A DNA stretch of 28,272 nt from an uncultured Collinsella sp. (GTDB taxonomy: Bacteria > Actinomycetota > Coriobacteriia > Coriobacteriales > Coriobacteriaceae): positions 1 to 28,272 of the forward strand of contig CAUGKA010000006.1 of the NCBI GenBank assembly GCA_959599615.1. Direction: 5' to 3'. A program made the position numbers and the translations under genes. Below, in pieces: positions 14,797 through 23,134 of the stretch (position 1 is its first letter; each line of letters begins with the position of its first letter). Under the pieces are notes generated by a model. The model was not told the DNA's origin. It saw nothing but the letters and a program-made list of their open reading frames with translations, and searched no databases.

Positions 14797-16489
14797 GTTT
14801 CTGGGATTTGCCTGGGAGCTGCTGGCAAAGGTTGTCTACAACGTCGTTGCCGTCGTGAGCTCCATCCTTAACCTGCTGGTGTTTGGCTGGGTTGAGTACT
14901 TCAACATCTTTATGACCTACTTCACCACGTTTGACCTGGTGGGCAAGATCGGCGCGGTCATTCTGTTTGCCATGCTCATCGCGGTTCCCGTGCTGATCGT
15001 GGCCATTCTGGTCCACCGCTACCGCATCAACCGCCGCCTGCATCGCGACGACACGTCCAACAAGGCGCTCTATCGCGAGATCGGCCGCCTGAACAAGCAG
15101 GTGCTCGACCTGATGGACGAGAAGAACAAGCTGCTGGCGCTCAAGGTCAATGCCATGGGCGGCACCAAGCAGATTCCGTACGTGGGTGCCTCGGCCCTGG
15201 CCGACGACCACCTGCCCACGGTGGGCAACGTGGTGGGCGCCGCTGCGGGCGCCGGTGCGGCTGCTGGCGAGGGCGCTGCGGCGACGGCCGTCATGTCGGG
15301 CAACGCGTCGCTCGCGCTCGATGGCGAGGGCGTCAAGGATGCCGCGGCCGCCATGGCCAAGGCCACCGTTGAGGCCAAGACCCTTGCCGAGGAAAAAGAG
15401 ATCGCCCAGGCCAACCGCTTCCCCAAGCTGTCCCTTGTGGACCTTAAGTACCGCGACTGGGAATCGCCGGCCTACGACGATGCCATCTCGCTGGAGGACT
15501 TTGTCGACAGCTTCCGCGCGTTCGCCTGCAGCCAGATGAAGCTCTACTACACGCCTGAGGTCATCCGCCGCTTTGTGGCCGGCATGGCCGCCTCCAAGCT
15601 GCTGATCCTGGAGGGCATCTCGGGTACCGGTAAGACCTCGCTGCCCTACAGCTTTAGCCGCTATCTGGATAACCCCGCGACCATCGTGTCGGTGCAGCCG
15701 AGTTTTCGCGATCGCACCGAGGTACTGGGCTACTTTAACGAGTTTTCCAAGCGCTTTAACGAGACCGAGTTCCTCCGCGCCGTGTACGAGGCGGGCCTTC
15801 GCCAGGACCCGTCCATGATCGTGCTCGATGAGATGAACCTCGCCCGCGTGGAGTACTACTTTGCCGAGATCCTGTCGGTGCTCGAGATGCCCAGCCACGA
15901 CGAGTGGGTGCTCGATCTGGTGCCCACCCAGTGGGCCGCCGACCCCAAGGGCCTGCACGACGGCAAGCTCACCATTCCCGACAGCCTGTGGTTCATTGGC
16001 ACGGCCAACAACGACGACTCCACCTTTACCATCACGGACAAGGTGTACGACCGCGCGATTCCCATCGAGCTCAACGAGCGCGCCGATGCGTTTGAGTGCG
16101 AGCCGCACGAGCGCGTGCACGTGACGGCCGAGCATCTGCAGTATCTGTTCCAGAAGGCCAAGGTCGAGTACGTGATCGACGAGGAGCTGCTCCAGAAGAT
16201 GCACAAGCTGGACCAGTACCTGCAGACCTGCTTTAAGCTGGCCTTTGGTAACCGTATCATCAAGCAGATGTACGACTTTATCCCCGTGTACGTGGCGTGC
16301 GGCGGCACCGAGCTGGGTGGCATGGACTACATCATCGCCCGCAAGGTGCTCAAGAAGTTTGAGTCCATGAACGTGAGCTTTGTGCGCGACGAGATGAAGG
16401 GCCTGATCGAGTACATCGAGAAGACCTTTGGCGAGGGCGGCCTGCCCGATTCCGTCATGTATCTGCAGCGGATCCAGAACTTCTACTAA
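14789..16489 (+). CDS. Membrane-anchored McrB-like AAA+ ATPase
   Basis: A 566-residue protein. Residues about 8-75 contain two hydrophobic segments, the second ending in a basic HRYRINRRLHR; then come a short coiled part (about 90-115) and an Ala/Gly-rich linker (about 145-205). The AAA+ domain has Walker A GISGTGKTS (Lys282), QPSFRDRTEVLGYFN, Walker B MIVLDEMNLARVEYYFAEIL (Asp347, Glu348) and FIGTANNDDSTFTITDKVYDRA-like sensor and arginine region. The Walker B and sensor phrases are those of the McrB branch, the motor of McrBC restriction, not of MoxR chaperones. Classical McrB is soluble with a DNA-binding N-terminus; here that part is replaced by membrane helices. It overlaps the signal peptidase gene by 8 bp and precedes a DUF2357 partner. 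I infer a role in envelope or secretion energetics. Confidence 0.85.
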   Translation: MSEFLGFAWELLAKVVYNVVAVVSSILNLLVFGWVEYFNIFMTYFTTFDLVGKIGAVILFAMLIAVPVLIVAILVHRYRINRRLHRDDTSNKALYREIGRLNKQVLDLMDEKNKLLALKVNAMGGTKQIPYVGASALADDHLPTVGNVVGAAAGAGAAAGEGAAATAVMSGNASLALDGEGVKDAAAAMAKATVEAKTLAEEKEIAQANRFPKLSLVDLKYRDWESPAYDDAISLEDFVDSFRAFACSQMKLYYTPEVIRRFVAGMAASKLLILEGISGTGKTSLPYSFSRYLDNPATIVSVQPSFRDRTEVLGYFNEFSKRFNETEFLRAVYEAGLRQDPSMIVLDEMNLARVEYYFAEILSVLEMPSHDEWVLDLVPTQWAADPKGLHDGKLTIPDSLWFIGTANNDDSTFTITDKVYDRAIPIELNERADAFECEPHERVHVTAEHLQYLFQKAKVEYVIDEELLQKMHKLDQYLQTCFKLAFGNRIIKQMYDFIPVYVACGGTELGGMDYIIARKVLKKFESMNVSFVRDEMKGLIEYIEKTFGEGGLPDSVMYLQRIQNFY

Positions 16490-16500
16490 TGCCGTAAGCG

Positions 16501-16523
16501 CGGGGCGATGTGATGTCGCCCCG
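16501..16523 (+). other. Intercistronic hairpin between ATPase and DUF2357 genes
   Basis: A perfect 8-bp stem CGGGGCGA/TCGCCCCG (16501-16508 with 16516-16523) with a 7-nt loop lies 11 bp after the ATPase stop. The downstream TCCCTTTCC is a poor T-tract, so it may act as a partial terminator or mRNA-stability element rather than a full stop. Confidence 0.55.
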
Positions 16524-16558
16524 TCCCTTTCCGATCGATCCAATCTATGGAGTAACCC

Positions 16559-18805
16559 ATGTCCGAGACCATTCAGGACCTCTATACCAGCTTCTCCGAG
16601 CAGATGGAGCCCATCCAGGAGGACAGCCGCTACTTTCGCTATCTGTTTGAGATGGCGCAGGCCTCGGGCACCACGATCGAGCAGCAGCGCGAGGAGCTCG
16701 TCAAGGTGGTGGACGAGGAATGGATCAGCATGATCGAGGACTCACTCGACGCCATCAACACCATTATCGAAAAGCCGCGCCGCTTTATCACCACCGAGGA
16801 AGAGGTGGTGCCGGTCTCGCTCGCTAAAAAGATTAGCGCCGACAGCGTCCGTCATCTGAGCCAGAACACGCAGTTTTTGGCGCCGAGTGAGGACGGCGGC
16901 GTTCACCCTACGCGCATCCTCAACGTCAACACCGTCGAGACCTACGACCTGTACGAGAATCGCTTTATCTACCATCTGATTCAGCGCCTGCTGACGTTTG
17001 TGGACAAGCGCACCGACGTGATCTTTTGGTCGACGGGCAACGAGATCCGCAACCGCTTTAAGATGCACAGCAAGATCGACGACGCGTACGAAGAGATCGA
17101 GTACAACGTCGAGATGACGGTCAAAAACCGCCAGAGCTTTGCCGAGAACGACGCCGACAACATGGACGTCTTTATGCGCATCGACCGCGTGCGCCGCCTG
17201 GTCATGGCGCTGCGCGGCGCGTCGTTCTGCCAGATCATGAACGGGTGCAGCGCGGTCCGCAGCCCCATCCAGCGCACCAACCTCATCATGAAAGACCCCA
17301 ACTACCGCAAGTGCTACCAGCTGTGGCAGTTTATGGAGCGCTACGACAAGGTGGGCTACAACATCGACGTGCAGCAGCAGGCGCTGGCGTTCGACGACGA
17401 GTACATGGTGCAGATGTACACCAACCTCATCAACAACTACACCGTCTTTAAGAGCCTGACCGACGACGAGCGCAACCTGCAGGAACTCGAGAGCGTGCAA
17501 CACGCGCCGGTGGCGCCCAAGTTTATTAAAGAGATTAAGGAGGTGCAGGTCGATAGCCCAGACCTGCCCGATGTCGAGGTCCGTCGTGTGTTTGTGGAGG
17601 AGGTCACGCAGGCCCAGCTCGATGCCGAGCAGGCGCTGGCCGAGGCCCGCGAGCAGATTGAGGAGCTGCAGGGGCAGCTCAAGTCCTGGAAGGTGCAGGC
17701 CCATGCTCTGACCGACGAGCGCGATGACCTGGCTGACGAGCTGGACGAGGCCAAGACGCGCGAGCTGGCGTTGACGCAGCGCGCGCAGATTGCCGAGGCA
17801 GACGCCGAAGAGCTGCGCGGCTCTCTGGAGGATGTCGAGGCCGGCAAGAAAGCCGCCGAGGAAGCTGCCGCCGAGGCGCGTTCGACCGCTGCGGTACAGC
17901 TTGAGCAGATGCGCGCCGAGACCGATGCCGAGGTCGCGGCCGCTCACGCTGATGCCGATTCACGGGTTGCGGCCGCCGAGCAGGCGGCCTCCGAGCAGGT
18001 CGCACAGGTCAAGAGCGACGCTGCTACGGCCCTGGCCGCCAAGACAGCCGCCGATGCCGCCGAGCTGCAGGCCGCCAAGGATGCCGCTGCGGCCGAGCTT
18101 GCCGGCGTGCGCGAGGCGTGCGCTAAGGAGGTTGCCGAGCTGCATGCCAAGCTGGACGCCGCTCAGCTGCAGATTGAGGAAATGCAGCTAGCGGCTGAGC
18201 GCGATGCCCGCGCCGCGCAGGAGGCGGCAGACGCCGCCGCGGCAGCAGCGGAGCAGGCGCTTGCCGACACCGTCACCGCGGCCGAGGAGAAGGTTTCCGC
18301 CGCTCAGCAGGCGGCCGATGCCGCGATCGATGTCGCCCGTGCTGCCGCCGATTCTGCCGTCGAGCAGGCTGCGGTGGATGCCGACGAGAAGGTCGCCGCT
18401 GCCGCTGCCGAGCGCGATGCCGCCGCGCGTGCCGCCGAGGAGGCTCGTGCCGACGCCGACGCGCGTGTCGCCGCAGCCGAGCTCGCGGCGAGGGAGCGTA
18501 TTGAGCAAGAACTCGCCGCCGCCAAGGCCGCGCACGAGCGCGAACTCGAGGCCGCCCGCGCGGAGATGCAGCAACGCTTGGACTCGTTGGCGCATGAGCT
18601 GGAGCAGGCCGAGCGCAACCGTGAGCGTGCCGAGCGCCGTGCCGAGGGCAACAGCCTGTCGCGCTATCTGCTGGCCCGCTTGCGCGGCGAGGCTGGCGAG
18701 GGCGTGGTCGCCGCGCCTGACGAGGATGGCGCTTCTGCGGCGGATGCCACCGAGGGCGAGGTCGCTGCCGACCCCGAGACTTCCGCAAAGGACGACGACA
18801 AGTGA
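16559..18805 (+). CDS. DUF2357 (McrC-side) protein with alanine-rich coiled-coil tail
   Basis: A 748-residue protein. Residues 1 to about 330 follow the DUF2357 pattern of McrB-partner proteins: LNVNTVETYDLYENRFIYH, IDRVRRLVMALR, PIQRTNLIMKDPNYRKCY and LWQFM. In typical relatives this domain is followed by a PD-(D/E)XK nuclease; no D...ExK motif is visible here. Instead residues about 345-710 are one long Ala/Glu-rich coiled coil, followed by a basic RERAERRAEG, SLSRYLLARLRG and an acidic end. No signal peptide or membrane helix is present, so it should be cytoplasmic, docking on the membrane-bound ATPase. The ATG at 16559 follows TGGAGTAACCC. It was probably derived from an McrBC-like module that lost its nuclease; a scaffold or cytoskeletal role is possible. 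Confidence 0.75.
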   Translation: MSETIQDLYTSFSEQMEPIQEDSRYFRYLFEMAQASGTTIEQQREELVKVVDEEWISMIEDSLDAINTIIEKPRRFITTEEEVVPVSLAKKISADSVRHLSQNTQFLAPSEDGGVHPTRILNVNTVETYDLYENRFIYHLIQRLLTFVDKRTDVIFWSTGNEIRNRFKMHSKIDDAYEEIEYNVEMTVKNRQSFAENDADNMDVFMRIDRVRRLVMALRGASFCQIMNGCSAVRSPIQRTNLIMKDPNYRKCYQLWQFMERYDKVGYNIDVQQQALAFDDEYMVQMYTNLINNYTVFKSLTDDERNLQELESVQHAPVAPKFIKEIKEVQVDSPDLPDVEVRRVFVEEVTQAQLDAEQALAEAREQIEELQGQLKSWKVQAHALTDERDDLADELDEAKTRELALTQRAQIAEADAEELRGSLEDVEAGKKAAEEAAAEARSTAAVQLEQMRAETDAEVAAAHADADSRVAAAEQAASEQVAQVKSDAATALAAKTAADAAELQAAKDAAAAELAGVREACAKEVAELHAKLDAAQLQIEEMQLAAERDARAAQEAADAAAAAAEQALADTVTAAEEKVSAAQQAADAAIDVARAAADSAVEQAAVDADEKVAAAAAERDAAARAAEEARADADARVAAAELAARERIEQELAAAKAAHERELEAARAEMQQRLDSLAHELEQAERNRERAERRAEGNSLSRYLLARLRGEAGEGVVAAPDEDGASAADATEGEVAADPETSAKDDDK

Positions 18806-19509
18806 TGAAGCACGTGCTCCGCGTGATCAACGTGCTGGCGACCGTGGTGATCCTGGTCGCCTTTGTGGTGTTGCTGCGCACGGTGTTCACGCCCGCCGGC
18901 GAGATCCCCACCATCATGGGCTATGGCTTTATGCGCACGCTGACCGGTTCGATGGAGCCGGCGATTCCCGTACACTCGTTTATCGTTGTCGATACCGACA
19001 ACGGCCAGGCCTACCAGGTGGGCGACATCATCACCTTCCATTCGTCCGATGACGCGCTGGAGGGTTCGCTCAACACGCACCGCATCGTTGCCGTGGAGGC
19101 CGCCGCCGACGGCGCCCCGATCTACCGCACCAAGGGCGATGCCAATCTGGTCGAGGATGCCGCGCCCGTGCCCGCCGCCGACGTGGTGGGCCGCGTGGTC
19201 TTTGTCTCGGCGGGACTGGGCGTGGTGGTCTCGCTGCTCACCAATCCGCTGCTGTTCTTTCCGCTCATCGTGGTGCCGCTGATCGTGCTGCTGGTGCTCG
19301 AAATTCGCCATATGGTCAAGACCACGCAAGAGGTGGCGCGTGCTGAAGACGAGGCTGCCCTGCGCGCGGCTGTGGAGCAGATTCGCGAAAAGCGCCGCCG
19401 CGAGCAGGAGAGCCAGGACAGCGCCAAGGAGCAGGGCGACGGTGAGGATGCCCAGGGAAGCGCGGAGGCCGACCTCGGCGCCCCAGACGATTCCAACCGC
19501 TCGGCATAG
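18805..19509 (+). CDS. SipW-type signal peptidase I, copy 2
   Basis: A 234-residue membrane protease, second of its type in the operon. An N-terminal helix (about 8-28) precedes the catalytic LTGSMEPAIPV (Ser49), GDIITFHS, NTHRIVAVE (His92) and RTKGDANLVED (Asp112). A second membrane helix (LLFFPLIVVPLIVLLVL) and a charged cytoplasmic tail follow. The ATG at 18805 overlaps the preceding TGA (TGATG), so translation is coupled; a GTG at 18802 is an alternative. It keeps the SGSMEP-like phrase of classical SipW, whereas copy 1 has SDSM. It may serve a different subset of substrates or work as a heteromer. It is the last gene of the operon; 125 bp separate it from the transporter. Confidence 0.88.
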   Translation: MKHVLRVINVLATVVILVAFVVLLRTVFTPAGEIPTIMGYGFMRTLTGSMEPAIPVHSFIVVDTDNGQAYQVGDIITFHSSDDALEGSLNTHRIVAVEAAADGAPIYRTKGDANLVEDAAPVPAADVVGRVVFVSAGLGVVVSLLTNPLLFFPLIVVPLIVLLVLEIRHMVKTTQEVARAEDEAALRAAVEQIREKRRREQESQDSAKEQGDGEDAQGSAEADLGAPDDSNRSA

Positions 19510-19634
19510 CTTATCCGCGCCTTTCGTCCTTGCAATTTGGATGCTCGTAGATGTTCCGAATCGCCCGCATTTCCATATCAATATTCGTGCTACAGTTTGA
19601 GCGCTTTGTTGCCAATTGATTTCGGGGGAGTGGA

Positions 19635-20657
19635 ATGGAACAGGAGCGCACAGCGCAGCGTGCACGTAAAAAGGCTTCGGTGCCGATGACGGCGGCGGCC
19701 GATTTTGTCGTGCCCGAGGGAACTGACGAGCTGAGCCGCAGCACCCGCCGCGCATGGCGCGACCGCCTCAACGATGCCCAGACGCGCAAGATGGCCCTGG
19801 GCACGCTCGCCGCGTTTGCCGGCGGCACGTTTTGGGGTTTTTCTGGCACCAGTGCCAGCTACCTCTTTGACGTGTGCCATATCGAGACATTTTGGCTGAT
19901 GAGCGTGCGCCAAGTTATCGCTGGCCTGCTCTTTATGTTCGTCGTGCTCAGAAAAGATCGCGACCGCCTGGTCAGGCTGTGGACCACCCCTGCCGATCGC
20001 AAGCAGCTCATCCTATTTACAATCTTTGGCCTGCTGTTCAACCAGCTTTGCTATCTGTCAGCCGTGCGTCTGACCAACGCGGGCACCGCGACCGTCTTTC
20101 AGTGTCTGCAGCTGGTGGTAGTCATGGGGTATGCCTGCGTCACCGCGCATCGACTGCCGCGCACGCGCGAGGCGCTTGGCATTTTGCTCGCTTTGGGCGG
20201 AACGTTTTTAATTGCCACGGGCGGCGACCCTAGTACGCTCAGTATCTCGCCAATGGGCCTGCTCGCGGGCCTTTTGTGCGCAGTGGGCGGTGCCTGCATA
20301 GCAATCATCCCTGCCGGAATCCTCAACAAATACGGCAGCTCGGTCGTCACGGGCTCGGCCATGCTTTCGGCGGGAATCGTGATGAGTATCTTTACCCAGC
20401 CGTGGGCGCACATGCCGGCGCTCGGCCCCTCGGGTGTCGGCGCGCTCGCGATATTTATTGTGGTGGGGTCGTTCTTCGCCTATATGTTCTACATGCAGGG
20501 CGTTAAGGAGATTGGATCGGTGCGCGCGAGCCTTCTTGGAACCATGGAGCCGGTTTCGGCCACCATCACCAGCGCCCTTATGCTGGGAACGGTGTTTTTG
20601 CCCACCGACCTGGCAGGTTTTGCCATGATTATCGCGATGGTGTTTTTGACGGTGTAG
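19635..20657 (+). CDS. DMT-superfamily (EamA) transporter
   Basis: A 340-residue inner-membrane protein with about ten hydrophobic helices in two EamA-type halves. The first half has GGTFWGFSGTSASYLF and VRQVIAGLLFMFVVL, and the second has SFFAYMFYMQGVKEIG and ASLLGTMEPVSATITSAL, the usual end-of-repeat phrase of DMT permeases. A 50-residue hydrophilic N-terminal extension precedes the first helix. The substrate cannot be read from the sequence; relatives export amino acids or metabolites. The ATG at 19635 follows GGGGGAG. A TGCTACAGT at about 19588-19596 could be an extended -10. It appears to be a single-gene unit. Confidence 0.85.
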   Translation: MEQERTAQRARKKASVPMTAAADFVVPEGTDELSRSTRRAWRDRLNDAQTRKMALGTLAAFAGGTFWGFSGTSASYLFDVCHIETFWLMSVRQVIAGLLFMFVVLRKDRDRLVRLWTTPADRKQLILFTIFGLLFNQLCYLSAVRLTNAGTATVFQCLQLVVVMGYACVTAHRLPRTREALGILLALGGTFLIATGGDPSTLSISPMGLLAGLLCAVGGACIAIIPAGILNKYGSSVVTGSAMLSAGIVMSIFTQPWAHMPALGPSGVGALAIFIVVGSFFAYMFYMQGVKEIGSVRASLLGTMEPVSATITSALMLGTVFLPTDLAGFAMIIAMVFLTV

Positions 20658-20800
20658 CTGGCGCCAAGACGGAAAAGGCGTTGTGCCACATTTTCGCCAA
20701 TTGATGTCCGTGTCTGGAGTTTAGCTGTCGATGCTCAAAATGCCATAAACTAGTAACGTTATGGACTTTTTCATTGCGACTCAATTGCGAGGATTTCTTT

Positions 20801-23131
20801 ATGGCTGGTAATCACTTTAAGGGCAGCGATAGCGGCCGTCCTGCAGTTCCGCCGCGTCCGAACGGGGCTGGTAAGGCCGGCACGCCGGGCGGCGCTGGGC
20901 AGGGCGGTTCCGGTAAGCGCGTGTCCCCGGGCGAGACGGCGATGTTTACCGCTCTGTACGAGCAGTCTCAAAAGGCAAAAAAGACCGGCCGTGCAAGAGG
21001 GAATGTCTTTGCGGGCGGTGCAACCTCCACGTCGCAGCCGAGCGGGGCCCCTTCGATACCTGCGAACAACGCAGGTGCTGCCAACGCCGCGAATACCGCC
21101 GGCAACGTTAATGCCGGCAAGGCCGCCAACAATACTCCCTCTGCCGGTGGCGCGGGGCTTACGGGTAACCTTGGCACGATTTACACCGGCGCCTCCGAGA
21201 CTGGCACGTTCGCCCGCCTGGATGATAGCGGTGCCGAGTTTGCGGGCTCGGGTTCCAAGGAAGATTATTACGATTTTGGCTTGAACTACGGTAGCGACGC
21301 TTCGTCGAGTTCGACCTCTGACGGTCTGGTCCGTCATCGCCATCGCAAGGGCGAGCGCAAAAAGCGTCACACTGGCGCCATTATTGCCGCTGTAGTCGCG
21401 GTGCTTCTCGTTGCGCTTGGCGCAAGTGGCTTTATGCTGCTTAACTCGGCAAAGACCGTAAAGAGCGAAGCGAAGGAGGCTGTCGAGATCGTCGGTGGCC
21501 TTAAGGACAAGGTCACGTCGGGCGATTTTTCGACGCTGCCTGACGACGCGAAGAAGATCGATGAGCTCTGCGATAGCATGAAGGCGGAGACCTCGAGCCC
21601 GCTGTGGACGGCGGCTTCGTTTATCCCGGTGTATGGCGGCGACATCAATGCTGCCCGCACCATGATCGACGCCCTGTCCGATGTCTCGAGCAATGCGCTG
21701 GTTCCCATGGCCGATAACCTTTCGCAGGCCACGCCCGGCAAGCTGTTCCAGGATGGGACTATCAACGTGTCCGCGCTGCAGGCCGTTGCCGATTCGCTTT
21801 CCAGCAGCTCGAAGGTGTTCAAGAGCGCCAACGAGAAGATCCAGGGCATTGGCGATACTCATATTTCCCAGGTGACCGAGCTGGTCGATAAGGCCAAGGA
21901 CGGCTTTGCCACCCTCAACGGCGCGGTTGACGCGGCGGAGAAGGTCGCCCCCGTCCTTCCCCAGATGCTCGGCGCCAACGGCCAGACGCGTCATTATCTT
22001 GTGCTCGCGATGAGCAATGTCGAGATCCGCGCCTGTGGCGGTTTTCCCGGTTCTCGCGGCGTGATGTCGGTGACTGATGGTAAGCTCGAACTGGGCGATT
22101 TTGTCAAAGTCGACATGATGAAAGAGCCTTTGAGCCCGCTTCCCATCACCGATGAAGAAGCAAACTTGTTCACGACCGGATGGGGCCTGACCGGATTCAA
22201 CACGCTCGGATACACGATGGGTGACGTTACGATGACGCCCGATTATCCGCGTGCGGCTCAGCTTGCCAGCGATATGCAGAAGGCCATTGTCGGAGATGAC
22301 ATCGACGGCGTATTTGCAGTCGATCCGGTATTTTTGCAGTATATGCTCGGCATTGTAGGCGGCACACAGCTTCCTGACGGTACCGTCGTTGATGGAAGCA
22401 ACGCTGCAAAGGTGCTGCTGCACGATATTTATTGGAATTACCCGGTAGAGGAACAGGACGCCATTTTTGCGGCGGTTGCCGGATCGGCTTTTAACAAGAT
22501 CGTGGACGAACTGGGCTCCAGCGATATTGCTAAGATTGCTGGAGCCATCGAAAAGGGTGCTTCCGAGGGTCGCATCCTCATGTATTCGAGAAACGATGAC
22601 GAGGAAAAGGCCGCGAAGGCCCTTGGAATATCGGGCGCCCTCCAAGCCGATACGTCGGAGGCTCCGATCTTGGGCGTCTATGTGAACAACTACAGTTATT
22701 CAAAGATGGATTGGTTCCTCGATAAGCGAGTCACCATCGATTCTTCGGTTGAAAATGCCGATGGCTCGACGACGTATCGAGTGACCACCTCGCTCAAGAA
22801 CACGATGACCCCCCAGGAGAAGGCCGAGATGCCTGGTTATTTCCAGGGCCATAACGGCATTAGCCAGGATATTGATGATGAGGTACTGAGGCTTTATCTC
22901 TATGCTCCTGCGGGAGGCAGCATTTCGGACATTAAGACTTCGGGCTCCGGTTCTATCGAGATGAACGAAGCGACGCACGATGGCTTGAAGGTTGCATGGG
23001 GCGGTGTCCACATGCTTCTTGGACAAGACATAAAGGTTGAGTACACGGTCACGACTTCGAAGGACTCTGGGCACAAGGAGCTTAAGGTTCGTACCACGCC
23101 GACCGCTCAAACGTTCGAACAGGATAAGTAA
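20801..23131 (+). CDS. DUF4012 single-pass membrane protein
   Basis: A 776-residue protein. Residues 1-190 are low-complexity and disordered (Ala, Gly, Ser, Asn), including a run of basic residues (RHRHRKGERKKRH) just before one membrane helix (about 193-215). The rest is extracytoplasmic. A DUF4012 region appears at about 390-435: MLGANGQTRHYLVLAMSN, EIRACGGFPGSRG and VTDGKLELGDF. This domain is common in actinobacterial envelope proteins, often near polysaccharide genes, and its activity is unknown. The frame is open to 20774, but the ATG at 20801 has GCGAGGA upstream. glmM starts 3 bp after its stop, so the pair is an operon and a link to cell-wall precursor supply is plausible. Confidence 0.82.
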   Translation: MAGNHFKGSDSGRPAVPPRPNGAGKAGTPGGAGQGGSGKRVSPGETAMFTALYEQSQKAKKTGRARGNVFAGGATSTSQPSGAPSIPANNAGAANAANTAGNVNAGKAANNTPSAGGAGLTGNLGTIYTGASETGTFARLDDSGAEFAGSGSKEDYYDFGLNYGSDASSSSTSDGLVRHRHRKGERKKRHTGAIIAAVVAVLLVALGASGFMLLNSAKTVKSEAKEAVEIVGGLKDKVTSGDFSTLPDDAKKIDELCDSMKAETSSPLWTAASFIPVYGGDINAARTMIDALSDVSSNALVPMADNLSQATPGKLFQDGTINVSALQAVADSLSSSSKVFKSANEKIQGIGDTHISQVTELVDKAKDGFATLNGAVDAAEKVAPVLPQMLGANGQTRHYLVLAMSNVEIRACGGFPGSRGVMSVTDGKLELGDFVKVDMMKEPLSPLPITDEEANLFTTGWGLTGFNTLGYTMGDVTMTPDYPRAAQLASDMQKAIVGDDIDGVFAVDPVFLQYMLGIVGGTQLPDGTVVDGSNAAKVLLHDIYWNYPVEEQDAIFAAVAGSAFNKIVDELGSSDIAKIAGAIEKGASEGRILMYSRNDDEEKAAKALGISGALQADTSEAPILGVYVNNYSYSKMDWFLDKRVTIDSSVENADGSTTYRVTTSLKNTMTPQEKAEMPGYFQGHNGISQDIDDEVLRLYLYAPAGGSISDIKTSGSGSIEMNEATHDGLKVAWGGVHMLLGQDIKVEYTVTTSKDSGHKELKVRTTPTAQTFEQDK

Positions 23132-23134
23132 GAT

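Noticed and set aside
14789..16489. Reading the ATPase as a MoxR chaperone
   Set aside because: The Walker B phrase DEMNLARVEYYF and the sensor phrase GTANNDDSTF are of the McrB branch, and the next gene encodes the DUF2357 partner expected for that branch.
14669..16543. 624-codon minus-strand open frame opposite the AAA+ ATPase
   Set aside because: Walker A, Walker B and sensor motifs lie on the plus strand; the antisense frame is His/Leu/Val-rich and featureless.
17600..18700. Possible DNA repeat array in the alanine-rich region
   Set aside because: The periodicity comes from Ala/Glu coiled-coil codons (GCC, GAG); there is no constant repeat unit with spacers, so it is neither CRISPR nor a true tandem repeat.
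20771..22645. 624-codon minus-strand open frame opposite the DUF4012 gene
   Set aside because: The plus strand has a ribosome site, a membrane helix and DUF4012 motifs and runs into glmM; the antisense frame has none.
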